Shown one piece after another: positions 1 to 9,224 of a stretch of 64,000 bases of DNA. Made by a program: the position numbers and the translations under genes. The stretch comes from Sphingomonas sabuli (GTDB lineage: Bacteria; Pseudomonadota; Alphaproteobacteria; Sphingomonadales; Sphingomonadaceae), in assembly GCF_014352855.1 (NCBI RefSeq), contig NZ_CP060697.1, forward strand, positions 2,004,001 through 2,068,000, written 5' to 3'. Below the pieces are notes generated by a model that was not told the origin of the DNA, did not search any database, and saw only the letters and a list, made by a program, of their open reading frames with translations. The stretch's first letter is position 1; each line of letters begins with the position of its first letter.

Positions 1-320
1 GCGAGGCGACGCCGTTCGACGAGAGCGTCCATTTCATGACGAGCTGGGCGCTGGCCTGCGGCCTGACATGGATTTTATTCGGTGCGGACCGGATCGTCCG
101 GCGTCCCGACCGCGCCTTCCTGGTTGCGGCGGCCATCGCCATCGGCACGAGCCTTGGCATCGTATGGGAGGGGATCGAACTGGCGCTCGGTATCCAGACC
201 GGGGTCCAGGACACGGTCGTCGACCTGCTGGCCGACCTGCTGGGGTCGGTCGCAGCCGGTACGTTCCTGGCCTGGGCTTCGGGGAAGGTCGGACCGCAGG
301 GCGCGGCCCGATCCGCTTAG
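1..320 (+). CDS. C-terminal part of a YjdF/DUF2238-like membrane protein (5' truncated)
   Basis: The reading frame is already open at the window edge (first full codon at base 3), so the start lies outside. The visible part of about 105 residues has hydrophobic segments around [12 protein letters not shown] and [19 protein letters not shown], then acidic residues in [13 protein letters not shown]. That Glu-rich helix followed by a DT..DL..D..G motif resembles the C-terminal half of YjdF/DUF2238 inner-membrane proteins of unknown function. An internal ATG at base 36 exists, but the frame continues upstream and the membrane domain would be incomplete. The last four bases overlap the end of the convergent rpmB gene. 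The family call is from memory and moderate; a coding membrane protein is likely. Confidence 0.6.
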   Translation, partial: EATPFDESVHFMTSWALACGLTWILFGADRIVRRPDRAFLVAAAIAIGTSLGIVWEGIELALGIQTGVQDTVVDLLADLLGSVAAGTFLAWASGKVGPQGAARSA

Positions 321-613
321 GCGGCGGCTTGCGCGGCGGCCTTCTTGACGATTTCGCGCTTCAGCTTCTGGGCTTTGAGCGACAGCTTGTCGTCGCTGGT
401 CTTCAACAGCCAGTTGTCGAGCCCGCCGACATGTTCGACCGAACGCAAGCCGTGGGTCGAAACCTTAAGCTTCACGCGCCGCTCGAGGGCGTCGGAAATC
501 AGCGTGACGTCCTGCAGGTTGGGCAGGAACACCCGCTTGGTCTTGTTATTGGCGTGGGAAACATTGTTACCCACCTGCCGGCCCTTGCCGGTCAGCTCGC
601 ATACGCGCGACAT
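317..613 (-). CDS. rpmB: 50S ribosomal protein L28
   Basis: The 98-residue protein begins [11 protein letters not shown] and continues with [14 protein letters not shown], the hallmark of bacterial L28, a protein of the large ribosomal subunit. It ends in the Lys/Ala-rich tail ([12 protein letters not shown]) seen in alphaproteobacterial L28. The frame stays open upstream to 706, but the ATG at 611-613 is chosen because the family starts there and an AGGA sits about eight bases upstream. There are no Cys pairs of a zinc-ribbon type. It is monocistronic here, and its stop overlaps the end of the preceding plus-strand gene by four bases. Confidence 0.97.
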   Translation of the reverse strand: MSRVCELTGKGRQVGNNVSHANNKTKRVFLPNLQDVTLISDALERRVKLKVSTHGLRSVEHVGGLDNWLLKTSDDKLSLKAQKLKREIVKKAAAQAAA

Positions 614-774
614 GGTCTTATCCTGAAAATTGGCGGGACCTGTAGGCCCTCGAATTTGCGCCGCCCCGTTAGCGTCTGAGGCAGTGCGCGTCAATGCGCG
701 GCGCAACCTCGGCGCTCCATTCGCGTTCTACCAGTCCGTCGTCTAGTCGACACTGCACAAACGAAAGATCCGGC

Positions 775-1068
775 ATGCGAGCGATTCTATTCATTTTGAT
801 TATTGCCGTCGTCGCGCTGATCATCGCGGTCGCGACAGGCTTTCTAGACATCAGCCAGACCCGTTCCGCGCAGGCGCCGGACCTTAGCGTCAACGGCGCG
901 TCGGTGACCGCGAAGGGCGGCCAGACCCCGGCGTTCGACGTAGAAACCGGTTCGGTTTCGGTCGGGACCCGCGAAACCAACGTCGCGGTGCCCAACCTGC
1001 GCGTGAACCCGCCCGACCAGCCCGCGGCGACCCAGGCCGACAACAGCGTTTCGAACGAGGCGTTCTAA
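775..1068 (+). CDS. Small membrane-anchored hypothetical protein
   Basis: A 97-residue protein. It begins with one strong transmembrane or uncleaved signal segment (MRAILFILIIAVVALIIAVA, residues 1-20). A hydrophilic, Pro/Thr/Val-rich tail of about 75 residues follows, with no Cys and no recognisable catalytic motif, so a single-pass protein with a periplasmic tail is likely. The ATG at 775 is chosen because it starts right at the hydrophobic helix; the same frame is open further upstream without a plausible N-terminus. It lies 6 bases before the first possible start of tadA and may be cotranscribed with it. Function is not recognised. Confidence 0.7.
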   Translation: MRAILFILIIAVVALIIAVATGFLDISQTRSAQAPDLSVNGASVTAKGGQTPAFDVETGSVSVGTRETNVAVPNLRVNPPDQPAATQADNSVSNEAF

Positions 1069-1110
1069 CGGGCAATGACAGCTTGGCGTGCGTGCGGTAC
1101 CGCACCGGCC

Positions 1111-1566
1111 ATGCCATTTCCCTTGCCACCGCCGATGCGCCGCGCGCTCGACCTGGCAGCCGCCGCTGCGGCGGCGGGCGAAGTGCCGGTTGGCGCGGTG
1201 ATCAGCAAAGACGGGAAGATCGTCGCCGAATCGCGCAATGCCATGCGCGGCAACCTTGACCCCACGGCGCATGCCGAGATGGTGGCGATCCGCGCCGCCG
1301 CCGAAGCGCTGGGCCAGCCGCGGCTGGACGGCTGCATCCTGTGGGTGACGCTGGAACCGTGCGCGATGTGCGCCGCCGCGGCCTCGCTCGCCCGGGTCGC
1401 CGCGGTGCATTACGGCGCCGACGATCCCAAGGGCGGCGGGGTAGCGCACGGACCGCGCATCTTCAGCCAGCCGACCTGTCATCACAGGCCCGACGTGCTT
1501 GGCGGGATCGGGGAAAGCGAATCGGCGGACCTGCTCAAACACTTTTTCGAACAGCGGCGGGCCTGA
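1111..1566 (+). CDS. tadA: tRNA-specific adenosine deaminase TadA
   Basis: Cytosine/adenosine deaminase fold that converts A34 to inosine in the anticodon of tRNA-Arg(ACG). The zinc and proton-shuttle motif HAEM and the paired ligands PCAMC about 30 residues later are both present, as is the N-terminal GEVPVGAVI strand. The protein is 151 residues from the ATG at 1111, typical for the family. The frame is also open from an ATG at 1075, which would add 12 residues (MTAWRACGTAPA) that do not look like the family N-terminus. Essential housekeeping gene in most bacteria. Confidence 0.93.
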   Translation: MPFPLPPPMRRALDLAAAAAAAGEVPVGAVISKDGKIVAESRNAMRGNLDPTAHAEMVAIRAAAEALGQPRLDGCILWVTLEPCAMCAAAASLARVAAVHYGADDPKGGGVAHGPRIFSQPTCHHRPDVLGGIGESESADLLKHFFEQRRA

Positions 1567-1645
1567 CGGTGACGGCTGCGCCTCGCCCCCCTTTCCGGTC
1601 GCTCGCTGCACGGCCGCGCTTGAAGCGGCGCGAATTTAGCGGCAG

Positions 1646-2995
1646 ATGCCGTCTGGCATGAGCATGGACCTGCTCCCGTTTCCCTGGCTAGACGTCGTCA
1701 TCATCCTCGCGCTGATTGCGCTCAACGGCGCGTTCGCGATGAGCGAACTGGCCATCGTGTCGTCGCGCGAGGCGCGGCTGAAGGGGCTGGCCAAGGCCGG
1801 CAGCAGTGGCGCCAAGGGCGCGCTCAAGCTTGCCTCGGACCCCGGCCGCTTCCTGTCGACCGTGCAGATCGGCATCACCCTCATCGGCATCCTCGCCGGT
1901 GCCTACTCGGGCGCCAGCCTCGGCACCCCGGTGGCGCAACGGCTGGTTCTGCTGGGCCTTGAGCCGGACACGGCGGAAAATGTCGGCTTCGGGCTGGTGA
2001 TCGTCGCTGTCACCTATCTCTCGCTGGTCATCGGCGAGATCGTACCCAAGCAGTTCGCGTTGCGCTCGCCCGAAGCCCTGGCGGTAATCGTGTCGCGGCC
2101 GATGCAGTGGCTGTCGCGGATCGCGGCGCCGATCGCTTGGCTTCTCGACCGCACCAGCGCGCTCATCTTCAAGACCCTTGGTCTCAACCGCGAATCGGAA
2201 AATGCGGTGACCGCGGAGGAGCTCCACATGGTCGTTGCGGAAGCGAAGACCGCGGGCGTGCTGGAAGAAAGCGAGCGGGCGATCATCTCCGGCATCGTCC
2301 GGCTGGCGGACCGGCCGGTGCGCGAGGTGATGACCCCCCGCACCGACGTCGACTGGGTCGATATCGATTCCACCGGCGAGCAGTTGCGCGCCGCGATCAA
2401 GCAGACGCCGCACAGCCGGTTGCCGGTGGCCGAAGGGTCGGTCGACAATATCGTAGGCGTGGTTCAGCTGCGCGACGTGCTGGAAGCGATGATGGACGCG
2501 CGGCCGCTGAACCTGCGCGAACTATCCAGCGCGGCGCCGGTCATTCCAGACCTGATGGACGCGATGGATGCGCTTGCCGTGCTGCGCTCGGCCAACGTCC
2601 CGCTGGCGTTCGTCCACGACGAATATGGGCATTTCGACGGCATCGTCACGCCGGGAAGCATCCTTGCCGCCCTCGCCGGCGCCTTTCACCACGATATCGA
2701 GGAAGGCGACGAGCCCGACTTTTTCGAGCGCGAGGACGGATCGTTCCTGCTGTCGGGCGCGGCCAATGCGGACGTGCTGGCCGACCGGCTTGGCGTCAGG
2801 CTGGCAGAGGATCGCGACTTTTCGACCGTTGCCGGCTTTGCTTTGCACGTCCTGAAGCGCCTTCCGGAGGTTGGCGAGACCTTCACCCGCGATGGCTGGA
2901 GCTTCGAAATCGTGGACTTGGACGGGCGCAAGATTGACAAACTGATCGCGACTCCGCCACGGCGGAAGCGGGCGCCGCCGACGGACGCCGGGTAA
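1646..2995 (+). CDS. CNNM/CBS-domain membrane protein (hemolysin/CorC-like)
   Basis: A 449-residue protein with the standard order of this family. An N-terminal CNNM (DUF21) transmembrane domain occupies residues ~10-190 (four helices; LALIALNGAFAMSELAIVSSREARLKGL is the usual first helix and loop). A CBS pair follows at ~205-340, including VREVMTPRTDVDWVD and VPLAFVHDEYGHFDGIVT. A C-terminal CorC/HlyC domain sits at ~355-435. Such proteins are linked to magnesium or cobalt export and stress tolerance; real haemolytic activity is doubtful. The start at 1646 is the first ATG; one at 1658 is an alternative. The 33-base gap to cydA carries cydA's ribosome-binding site. Confidence 0.9.
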   Translation: MPSGMSMDLLPFPWLDVVIILALIALNGAFAMSELAIVSSREARLKGLAKAGSSGAKGALKLASDPGRFLSTVQIGITLIGILAGAYSGASLGTPVAQRLVLLGLEPDTAENVGFGLVIVAVTYLSLVIGEIVPKQFALRSPEALAVIVSRPMQWLSRIAAPIAWLLDRTSALIFKTLGLNRESENAVTAEELHMVVAEAKTAGVLEESERAIISGIVRLADRPVREVMTPRTDVDWVDIDSTGEQLRAAIKQTPHSRLPVAEGSVDNIVGVVQLRDVLEAMMDARPLNLRELSSAAPVIPDLMDAMDALAVLRSANVPLAFVHDEYGHFDGIVTPGSILAALAGAFHHDIEEGDEPDFFEREDGSFLLSGAANADVLADRLGVRLAEDRDFSTVAGFALHVLKRLPEVGETFTRDGWSFEIVDLDGRKIDKLIATPPRRKRAPPTDAG

Positions 2996-3028
2996 GAAGG
3001 GGCCGCAGGGCCAAGAGGAGCGATCGGA

Positions 3029-4462
3029 GTGGACGATACCGCGCTGTTGCTTGCCCGACTGCAGTTCGCCTTTACCGTTTCCTTCCATTTCCTGTTTCCG
3101 TCCTTCACCATCGGCATCGCCAGCTATCTCGCGGTGCTCGAAGGGCTGTGGCTGAAAACGGGCCAGGCGCGGTTCTTCAACCTGTTTCGCTATTGGCTGA
3201 AGATCTTCGCCATCGTCTTCGCAATGGGCGTCGTGTCGGGCATCGTCATGTCCTATCAATTCGGGACCAACTGGTCGGTCTTCTCGGACAAGGCGGGGCC
3301 GGTGATCGGGCCGTTGATGGCCTATGAAGTGCTGACCGCCTTCTTCCTCGAAGCGGGCTTCCTCGGCGTCATGCTGTTCGGGCTCGACCGCGTCGGCAAG
3401 AAGCTGCACTTCTTCGCCACCTGCATGGTTGCCTTCGGCACCGTCATGTCGGCCTTCTGGATCCTGTCGGTGAACAGCTGGATGCACACGCCCACCGGCT
3501 ATGCGTTCAACGACGTTGGCCAGTTCGTGCCGGCGCGCGGCTGGCTGGAAATCATCTTCAACCCCAGCTTCCCCTATCGTCTCGCCCACACGGTCACCGC
3601 CGCCTATTTGACGACCGCCCTAGCGGTCGGCGGGGTTGCTGCCTGGCACCTGCTACGCGGACGCGGCACGCCGGAAGTCCGAACGATGTTCTCCATGGCG
3701 ATGTGGATGGCGGCCCTCGTCGCGCCGGTGCAGATCTTCCTCGGCGACCAGCACGGGCTCAACACGCTGGAGCATCAGCCGGCCAAGGTGATGGCCATGG
3801 AAGGGCATTTCCAAAGCCATCCCGACGGCGCTCCGCTGGCTCTGTTCGGAATTCCGAACCAGGACGAACAGCGGCTCGACTATGCGATCGAGATCCCGAA
3901 GCTGTCGTCGCTCATTCTCAAGCACAGCCTCGACGCGCCGCTGGCCGGGCTCGACACCGTGCCGCGCGCGGACCAGCCGCCGGTGGCGATCGTCTTCTGG
4001 TCGTTCAGGATCATGGTCGGGCTGGGCTTCCTGATGTTCGGCCTCGGGCTGCTCAGCCTGTGGGCGCGGTGGCGCGGGACGCTTTACACGTCGGGTTGGC
4101 TGCATCGTATCGCGCTGGCGATGGGGCCGGCGGGCTTCGTCGCGGTCATTGCCGGGTGGATCACCACCGAAGTCGGCCGCCAGCCTTTCGTCATCTACGG
4201 CCTGCTGCGTACCGCCGACGCGGTCGCGCCGGTCGGCGCACCGGCGGTCGCCATTTCGCTGCTCGCCTTCATCATCGTCTATTTCGCGGTCTTCGGCACG
4301 GGCGTGTGGTACCTGCTGAAGCTGATGAGCGACCCGCCAAGCGAGGGCGAGGAAGATCCGCTGGACGCGCCGATCCGAAGCGCCGGACTTACCGCAGCCG
4401 CGGCGGTCGGGACGGAAGATGGCCAGCCGCGCAGCGAGACCGCGGGCGAGGACAAGAGCTGA
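3029..4462 (+). CDS. cydA: Cytochrome bd ubiquinol oxidase subunit I (CioA-type)
   Basis: The 477-residue haem-bearing subunit of the quinol oxidase that reduces oxygen to water. It starts at GTG 3029, with AAGAGGAG ending about nine bases upstream. Nine or so membrane helices are visible. The N-terminal haem ligand region is ARLQFAFTVSFHFLFPS, a second conserved His lies in LAHTVTAAYL, and GRQPFVIYGLLRT is the quinol-oxidase signature in the cyanide-insensitive (CIO) flavour. The quinol-binding loop is the short type rather than the long E. coli CydA type. It overlaps cydB by one base as TGATG. No cydDC assembly genes are in this window. Confidence 0.95.
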   Translation: MDDTALLLARLQFAFTVSFHFLFPSFTIGIASYLAVLEGLWLKTGQARFFNLFRYWLKIFAIVFAMGVVSGIVMSYQFGTNWSVFSDKAGPVIGPLMAYEVLTAFFLEAGFLGVMLFGLDRVGKKLHFFATCMVAFGTVMSAFWILSVNSWMHTPTGYAFNDVGQFVPARGWLEIIFNPSFPYRLAHTVTAAYLTTALAVGGVAAWHLLRGRGTPEVRTMFSMAMWMAALVAPVQIFLGDQHGLNTLEHQPAKVMAMEGHFQSHPDGAPLALFGIPNQDEQRLDYAIEIPKLSSLILKHSLDAPLAGLDTVPRADQPPVAIVFWSFRIMVGLGFLMFGLGLLSLWARWRGTLYTSGWLHRIALAMGPAGFVAVIAGWITTEVGRQPFVIYGLLRTADAVAPVGAPAVAISLLAFIIVYFAVFGTGVWYLLKLMSDPPSEGEEDPLDAPIRSAGLTAAAAVGTEDGQPRSETAGEDKS

Positions 4463-5457
4463 TGGAACTGACGATCATCTGGGCCTTCTTCATCGCCTTC
4501 GGCATCGCGGCTTACGTGGTGATGGACGGCTTCGACCTTGGCATCGGCATCCTCTTTCCCTTCTTCCGGGTCGGCAAGGAACGCGACCAGGCGATGAACG
4601 CCATCGCCCCGGTCTGGGACGGCAATGAAACCTGGCTGGTGCTGGGCGGCGGCGGCCTGCTGGCGGCCTTTCCGCTGGCCTATGCGATCATCCTGCCGGC
4701 GCTTTACGCACCGCTGATCGCGATGCTGCTGGGCCTGGTGTTCCGCGGAGTCGCCTTCGAATTTCGCTGGCGCGACCCGGCCCACCGCGCGCGTTGGGAC
4801 GCGGGCTTTTTCATCGGCTCGCTGGTCGCGGCGCTGATGCAGGGGATCACGCTCGGCGCCCTGCTGCAGGGGATCGAGGTCGACGGCCGCGCCTACGCCG
4901 GCGGCTGGTGGGACTGGCTGTCGCCGTTCAGCCTGCTCACGGGTGTCAGCGTGGTCGCCGCTTATTCATTGCTCGGCGCGACCTGGCTGGTGTGGAAGAC
5001 GGAAGGGCGGCTGCACGAGGATGCGCGGCGCTTGGCGCGGATCGCGACGCCGGCAATGCTTGGCGCCATCGGCGCGGTCAGCCTGGCGACGCCGTTCCTG
5101 GAAGAACAATATTTTCACCGCTGGTTCGAATGGCCCGGCCTGTTGGTCGCGGTGCCGATGCCGATCGTGGTCACCGGCATCGCTGTATTGTTGTGGACCA
5201 AGCTTAAGCGCTGCGCCGACTGGCTGCCCTTCGTGCTTGCGCTGGCGATGTTTGCCCTGACCTTGGTCGGGCTGGGCATTTCGATCTGGCCCTATGTGAT
5301 CCCCGGCCGGGTGACGATCTGGGACGCCGCCGCGCCGGAAACCAGCCAGGCGTTCATGCTGGTTGGCGCTCTGGTCCTGGTACCGATCATCCTCGCCTAC
5401 ACCGCCTGGTCCTACTGGGTGTTCCGCGGCAAGGTCGGCGAGGAAGGCTACCACTAA
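4462..5457 (+). CDS. cydB: Cytochrome bd ubiquinol oxidase subunit II
   Basis: The 331-residue structural partner of CydA. The N-terminus MELTIIWAFFIAFGIAAYVV followed by MDGFDLGIG is the diagnostic start of CydB, including the conserved Asp in the first helix. Further motifs include WDGNETWLVLGGG and the FRGVAFEFRW loop. Around eight transmembrane helices alternate with short loops. Its ATG shares one base with the cydA stop, so the two are translationally coupled. A GTG for the small DUF2474-like ORF begins two bases after the cydB stop, giving a three-gene operon. Confidence 0.96.
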   Translation: MELTIIWAFFIAFGIAAYVVMDGFDLGIGILFPFFRVGKERDQAMNAIAPVWDGNETWLVLGGGGLLAAFPLAYAIILPALYAPLIAMLLGLVFRGVAFEFRWRDPAHRARWDAGFFIGSLVAALMQGITLGALLQGIEVDGRAYAGGWWDWLSPFSLLTGVSVVAAYSLLGATWLVWKTEGRLHEDARRLARIATPAMLGAIGAVSLATPFLEEQYFHRWFEWPGLLVAVPMPIVVTGIAVLLWTKLKRCADWLPFVLALAMFALTLVGLGISIWPYVIPGRVTIWDAAAPETSQAFMLVGALVLVPIILAYTAWSYWVFRGKVGEEGYH

Positions 5458-5459
5458 TC

Positions 5460-5567
5460 GTGGCCGGGACCGGCAAGCGCGTGGCGTGGTTCGTCGCTTT
5501 GTGGGCGGGAGGCGTGCTGGCCGTCGGCGCGGTCGGCGCGCTGATCAAGCTGGCGCTTGGCGCCTAG
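5460..5567 (+). CDS. DUF2474-like small subunit of the cytochrome bd operon
   Basis: A 35-residue ORF that starts at GTG 5460, two bases after the cydB stop. It has the layout of DUF2474 proteins, short single-helix proteins found after cydB in CIO-type operons: a short basic N-terminus, then KRVAWFVALWAGGVLAVGA and a small polar C-terminus. By analogy with CydX, which stabilises E. coli cytochrome bd, it probably joins the oxidase complex in the membrane. That role is inference; the helix, the KR..WF..LW..GV pattern and the operon position are seen. It overlaps the end of the convergent HhH gene by four bases. Standard annotation could miss it because of its length and GTG start. Confidence 0.75.
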   Translation: MAGTGKRVAWFVALWAGGVLAVGAVGALIKLALGA

Positions 5568-6067
5568 AGCTTGCCGAACCGCTGTTCGAAGCCGTCGGTG
5601 TCCCCGCGCGCCAGATAATCCGCCTGCAGCGGCACCTGGTCGCGCTGCAACCGGCCGCGGAAGGCACCCAGCTGCTGGTCGATCCGGTCGGTGTCGCCTT
5701 CCGACAGGCTGGCCAGCTGGTCGAACCGGACGATGCCCATCTGGTTGAGCATCGACGCGAACTTGGGACCGACACCCTTCAGGCGGGTGAGGTCGTCGGG
5801 CGGGCCGGACGCGCCCGGCAGGTTGGCGTGGACCGGGGCGTCGATAAACTGGCCGCTGATGTCGCTGACCGCCGCGGCGGCCTCCGACGCGAGGCCGCGG
5901 CCTTCATGAGCGCCGTCATCGGCCCGGGCGGCCATGTGCGGCCGCACCGGCGCGGTGTCGCGCGACAGTTCGACGCGCTGGCGCGGTCGCATGACCAGCA
6001 CCAGGACAAGAACCAAGATCGCTGCCGCGACCAGGATCAGCGGCCAATATTCCCGGATCATTTCCAT
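5564..6067 (-). CDS. Membrane-anchored helix-hairpin-helix protein
   Basis: A 167-residue protein. One N-terminal transmembrane helix (residues ~7-26, YWPLILVAAAILVLVLVLVM) is followed by a basic stretch, a variable linker, and a C-terminal domain from about residue 105. That domain begins LTRLKGVGPKFASMLNQMGI, a helix-hairpin-helix of the GVGPK type like those in DNA-binding and DUF4332-like proteins, and continues with LASLSEGDTDRIDQQLGAFRGR. Function is unknown; DNA or protein binding at the membrane is inference. Starts at 6067 and 6061 are both possible. It lies downstream of the BON-like and purD genes on the same strand with a 4-base gap, so cotranscription is likely. Confidence 0.75.
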   Translation of the reverse strand: MEMIREYWPLILVAAAILVLVLVLVMRPRQRVELSRDTAPVRPHMAARADDGAHEGRGLASEAAAAVSDISGQFIDAPVHANLPGASGPPDDLTRLKGVGPKFASMLNQMGIVRFDQLASLSEGDTDRIDQQLGAFRGRLQRDQVPLQADYLARGDTDGFEQRFGKL

Positions 6068-6071
6068 GCGT

Positions 6072-6563
6072 TCACCAACTCCATTGCGAATTGTAGCGGC
6101 GCCGAAGCTCGACCACATAAGCGAGCAACAGGCCGATTAGGAACCCCGCGATGGCGACCGCGAGGCCTTCGAGAATCATCGGCACGCCGCCGGACGTGTC
6201 CCACGTCGCCCGGCTGACGCCCGGGGTCATGCTCATGATCCGGACAAGCTCTTCGCGCTGGAATTCGTCGGCTTGGCCGGACAGCATCAGCCGGCGGGTC
6301 AGCGGGCCGCGGTGCAACGGCGCCTGCACCTGCGGCATTTCCCAGTCGACCAGGATGAAGCGTGCCGCGGGTTCGACCTGCGCGATAAAGCGGCCGGCGC
6401 CGCCCAGCGGGCCGTGCCACAGGCCGGTAAAGGCCAGCGCGATCACGCCCGACGCGATCAGGAAGGTTCGCTTGCTCCGCCGCAGCCACAGCGAACCGCC
6501 GATTGCACCAAGCACCAGCGCGACCGCGAAGATCGGCCAGAAATAGGTCAGGAGCGGGCTCAT
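6072..6563 (-). CDS. Membrane protein with BON-like central segment
   Basis: A 163-residue protein. Two N-terminal membrane helices (LLTYFWPIFAVALVLGAIGG and a second around FLIASGVIALAFTGLWHG) flank a soluble middle part, with a last helix near the C-terminus (LEGLAVAIAGFLIGLLLAYV). The middle segment, about residues 55-125, contains RRLMLSGQADEFQREELVRI and a following PGVSRATW. This resembles the BON fold (G.hxLsG.vd...., then PGV..v), which binds phospholipid surfaces in other proteins; the match is by eye and tentative. The ATG overlaps the purD stop as ATGA, so it is coupled to purD. Role unknown. Confidence 0.7.
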   Translation of the reverse strand: MSPLLTYFWPIFAVALVLGAIGGSLWLRRSKRTFLIASGVIALAFTGLWHGPLGGAGRFIAQVEPAARFILVDWEMPQVQAPLHRGPLTRRLMLSGQADEFQREELVRIMSMTPGVSRATWDTSGGVPMILEGLAVAIAGFLIGLLLAYVVELRRRYNSQWSW

Positions 6564-7816
6564 GCCGATTGCCTTTCCAGTTCGCGCCAGCCGATGTCGC
6601 GGCGGTGAAAGCCGTCGGCGAAGTCGATCTGGTCGACGGCGCGATAGGCGCGCGCGCGGGCATCCGCGAAATTGTCGGCGATGGCCGTGACCGCGAGCAC
6701 GCGGCCGCCGCTGGCGACCAGCGACCCGTCGCGTTCGGCGGTGCCGGCGTGGAAGACGGTGACGCCCTCGACCTGCTCGGCGACTTGCGTCGCACGGATG
6801 GCGCCGCCGCCGGCCGGGGTTCCGGGATAACCGCGCGCGGCGAGGATGACCGTGACCGTCGACCGGTCGGACAAGACCGGCCGTCCGTCGGCCAGCCGCC
6901 CCGACGCGACCGCCATCAGCAACTCGGCGAAATCGCCTTCGACGCGGGGCATGATCGCTTCGCATTCGGGGTCGCCGAAGCGCACGTTATACTCGATCAG
7001 CTTGGGTCCCTCGGCAGTCAGCATCAAGCCTGCGTAAAGCACGCCGGAGAAAGGCGTTCCCCGGTCCGCCAGAGCCCGGGCCGTGGGCAGGATGATTTCG
7101 TCCATCGCCCGCTGTTCCAGCGCGGCGGTCAGGACGGGGGCCGGGCTGTATGCGCCCATGCCGCCGGTGTTGGGGCCGGTATCGCCCTCGCCGACGCGTT
7201 TGTGGTCCTGCGCGGTGGCGAAGGACACGGCGGTCGTGCCGTCGACGAGCGCGAACAGGCTGGCTTCTTCACCCTCCAGAAACTCCTCGATCACCAGCGG
7301 ACCGTCGCCCGCGGCGCGGACCGCGTCTTCGGCCTCGGCGCGGGTCATGGCGACGGTGACGCCCTTGCCCGCGGCCAATCCGTCGGCCTTGATCACGACC
7401 GGGATGTCGAACCGGTCGAGTGCCTCGAGTGCATCCGTCACACGCTCGGTGCGGACATAGCCGGCGGTGGGAATGCCGTTGGCTTCGCACAGATCCTTGG
7501 TGAACCCCTTCGACCCTTCCAGCTGCGCGGCAGCGGCGTTAGGGCCGAATACGGCGATACCGGCAGCGCGCAGCGCGTCGCCGACCCCGGCCACGAGTGG
7601 TGCTTCCGGGCCGATCACGACCAGGTCGACGGCGCGATCGGCGGCAAGATCGGCCACCGCTTTTGGGTCGGCCGGGTCGATCCGCGCGCATTCGGCCCAG
7701 CGGGCGATGCCCGGATTGCCCGGAGCGGCGATCAATGTTTCGCAGGCCGGCGATTGCCTCAGCCGCCATGCGAGCGCATCTTCACGACCACCCGAACCAA
7801 GCAAAAGAATATTCAA
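6560..7816 (-). CDS. purD: Phosphoribosylamine-glycine ligase (GAR synthetase)
   Basis: ATP-grasp enzyme of purine synthesis: 5-phosphoribosylamine plus glycine plus ATP gives GAR. At 418 residues it is full length. The N-terminal fold begins [14 protein letters not shown]-grasp motifs include [14 protein letters not shown], and [13 protein letters not shown] and [16 protein letters not shown] are family signatures. Most PurD proteins have GGREHAL near the N-terminus; here it is GGREDAL, a His-to-Asp change. The start codon is TTG at 7814-7816, not ATG; GGGGAGG sits four bases upstream and the Rossmann strand leaves no later choice. That TTG shares base 7816 with the ATG of divergent xseA. 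Confidence 0.96.
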   Translation of the reverse strand: MNILLLGSGGREDALAWRLRQSPACETLIAAPGNPGIARWAECARIDPADPKAVADLAADRAVDLVVIGPEAPLVAGVGDALRAAGIAVFGPNAAAAQLEGSKGFTKDLCEANGIPTAGYVRTERVTDALEALDRFDIPVVIKADGLAAGKGVTVAMTRAEAEDAVRAAGDGPLVIEEFLEGEEASLFALVDGTTAVSFATAQDHKRVGEGDTGPNTGGMGAYSPAPVLTAALEQRAMDEIILPTARALADRGTPFSGVLYAGLMLTAEGPKLIEYNVRFGDPECEAIMPRVEGDFAELLMAVASGRLADGRPVLSDRSTVTVILAARGYPGTPAGGGAIRATQVAEQVEGVTVFHAGTAERDGSLVASGGRVLAVTAIADNFADARARAYRAVDQIDFADGFHRRDIGWRELERQSA

Positions 7817-9222
7817 TGGACCTCCCCGACGACGCTCGCTCCGGCCTGTTAGCCAACGTGCCGCCCGGCGACAATTCGCCGGCGATGACCGTCGGCGAAC
7901 TTGCCGGATCGGTAAAGCGGGTCGTCGAGGATGCGTTCGGCAAGGTGCGCGTGCGCGGCGAGATCAGCGGATTCAAGCGGCACAGCTCCGGCCACTGCTA
8001 TTTTTCGCTCAAGGACGAGGACGCCTGCATCGACGCGGTGATCTGGCGCGGCAATGCCAACGGCCTGGCCTTTCGCCCGGAAGACGGCGCCGAAGTCATC
8101 GCCACCGGCAAGATGACGACCTATGCCGGACGTTCGAAATACCAATTGGTGATCGACCGGCTGGAACTGGCCGGGGAGGGCGCACTGATGGCGCTGCTCG
8201 AACGACGGCGGAAGGCGCTGGCGGCCGAAGGCCTGTTCGATTCGGCTCGCAAGCGCGCGCTGCCGTTCCTGCCGCGCGTCATCGGCGTCGTCACCTCGCC
8301 GACCGGCGCGGTCATCCGCGACATCCTCCACCGGCTGGCGGACCGTTGCCCGACGCACGTCATCGTCTGGCCGGTGCCGGTTCAGGGCGAAGGATCGGCG
8401 GCGAAGATCGCCGCGGCGATTCGCGGCTTCGGCAGTCTTGGCGGCGGGCTGCCACGGCCCGACCTGCTGATCGTCGCGCGCGGCGGCGGTTCGATCGAGG
8501 ATCTGTGGGCTTTCAACGAGGAAGAGGTGGTCCGTGCCGCCGCCGAGAGTCCGATTCCGCTGATTTCCGCCGTGGGTCACGAGACCGACACGACGCTTAT
8601 CGACCACGCGTCCGACCGTCGTGCGCCGACCCCGACCGCGGCCGCCGAGATGGCGGTTCCGGTGCGATCGGAACTGCTGGCCTATGTCGGCGAATTGTCG
8701 CGCCGGTCGCGCGATTGCCTGTCGCGCATGGCGGAGCGAGGACGGGAGCGATTCGACCTGACCGTGTGCCGCTGGCCGCAGCCGCAGGCGCTGTTCGCGC
8801 CGATGGCGCAGCGGCTGGACGAGCTTGGCGACCGGCTACCCCGGGCGCTGGCATCGCGCGCGGGCGATGCGCGCGCGGACCTGAACGGCGTTGCCCCGCG
8901 GCTTCGCCCGGAAATGCTGGCCGATCGGATCGAACGGTCGGTGGAGCGGCTCGCGGCGGTGTGGAAGATGGCCGAGCTGGTTCATCCCGAACGGCCGCTG
9001 TCGCGCGGCTTTGCCAGGGTGACCGACCGGTCGGGCAAGACTCTGGCGCGCAGCGCCGACGCGCGCGCCGCGGGTCTGCTGACGCTGCGCTTCGCCGACG
9101 GGGAAGTGGAGGCATCGGCCGGTCCATCCGCACCGCCGTCGCCGCGTGCCCGGGTTGAGCGCAAGCGCCGCCCTTCCTATGTCCCGGGCCAAGGCGGATT
9201 GTTCGACGACGTGGAGGATTGA
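7816..9222 (+). CDS. xseA: Exodeoxyribonuclease VII large subunit
   Basis: A 468-residue subunit of the bidirectional single-strand exonuclease that degrades DNA to short oligonucleotides. The N-terminal OB domain ([20 protein letters not shown]) and the catalytic core with VITSPTGA-like [30 protein letters not shown] and [17 protein letters not shown] are all intact. The C-terminus has [10 protein letters not shown] and a basic tail. The ATG at 7816 keeps an acidic N-terminal extension; an in-frame ATG at 7885 ([13 protein letters not shown]) would begin nearer the conserved core and is a real alternative. No strong ribosome-binding site precedes 7816. The small subunit xseB is not nearby. 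Confidence 0.95.
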   Translation: MDLPDDARSGLLANVPPGDNSPAMTVGELAGSVKRVVEDAFGKVRVRGEISGFKRHSSGHCYFSLKDEDACIDAVIWRGNANGLAFRPEDGAEVIATGKMTTYAGRSKYQLVIDRLELAGEGALMALLERRRKALAAEGLFDSARKRALPFLPRVIGVVTSPTGAVIRDILHRLADRCPTHVIVWPVPVQGEGSAAKIAAAIRGFGSLGGGLPRPDLLIVARGGGSIEDLWAFNEEEVVRAAAESPIPLISAVGHETDTTLIDHASDRRAPTPTAAAEMAVPVRSELLAYVGELSRRSRDCLSRMAERGRERFDLTVCRWPQPQALFAPMAQRLDELGDRLPRALASRAGDARADLNGVAPRLRPEMLADRIERSVERLAAVWKMAELVHPERPLSRGFARVTDRSGKTLARSADARAAGLLTLRFADGEVEASAGPSAPPSPRARVERKRRPSYVPGQGGLFDDVED

Positions 9223-9224
9223 CG

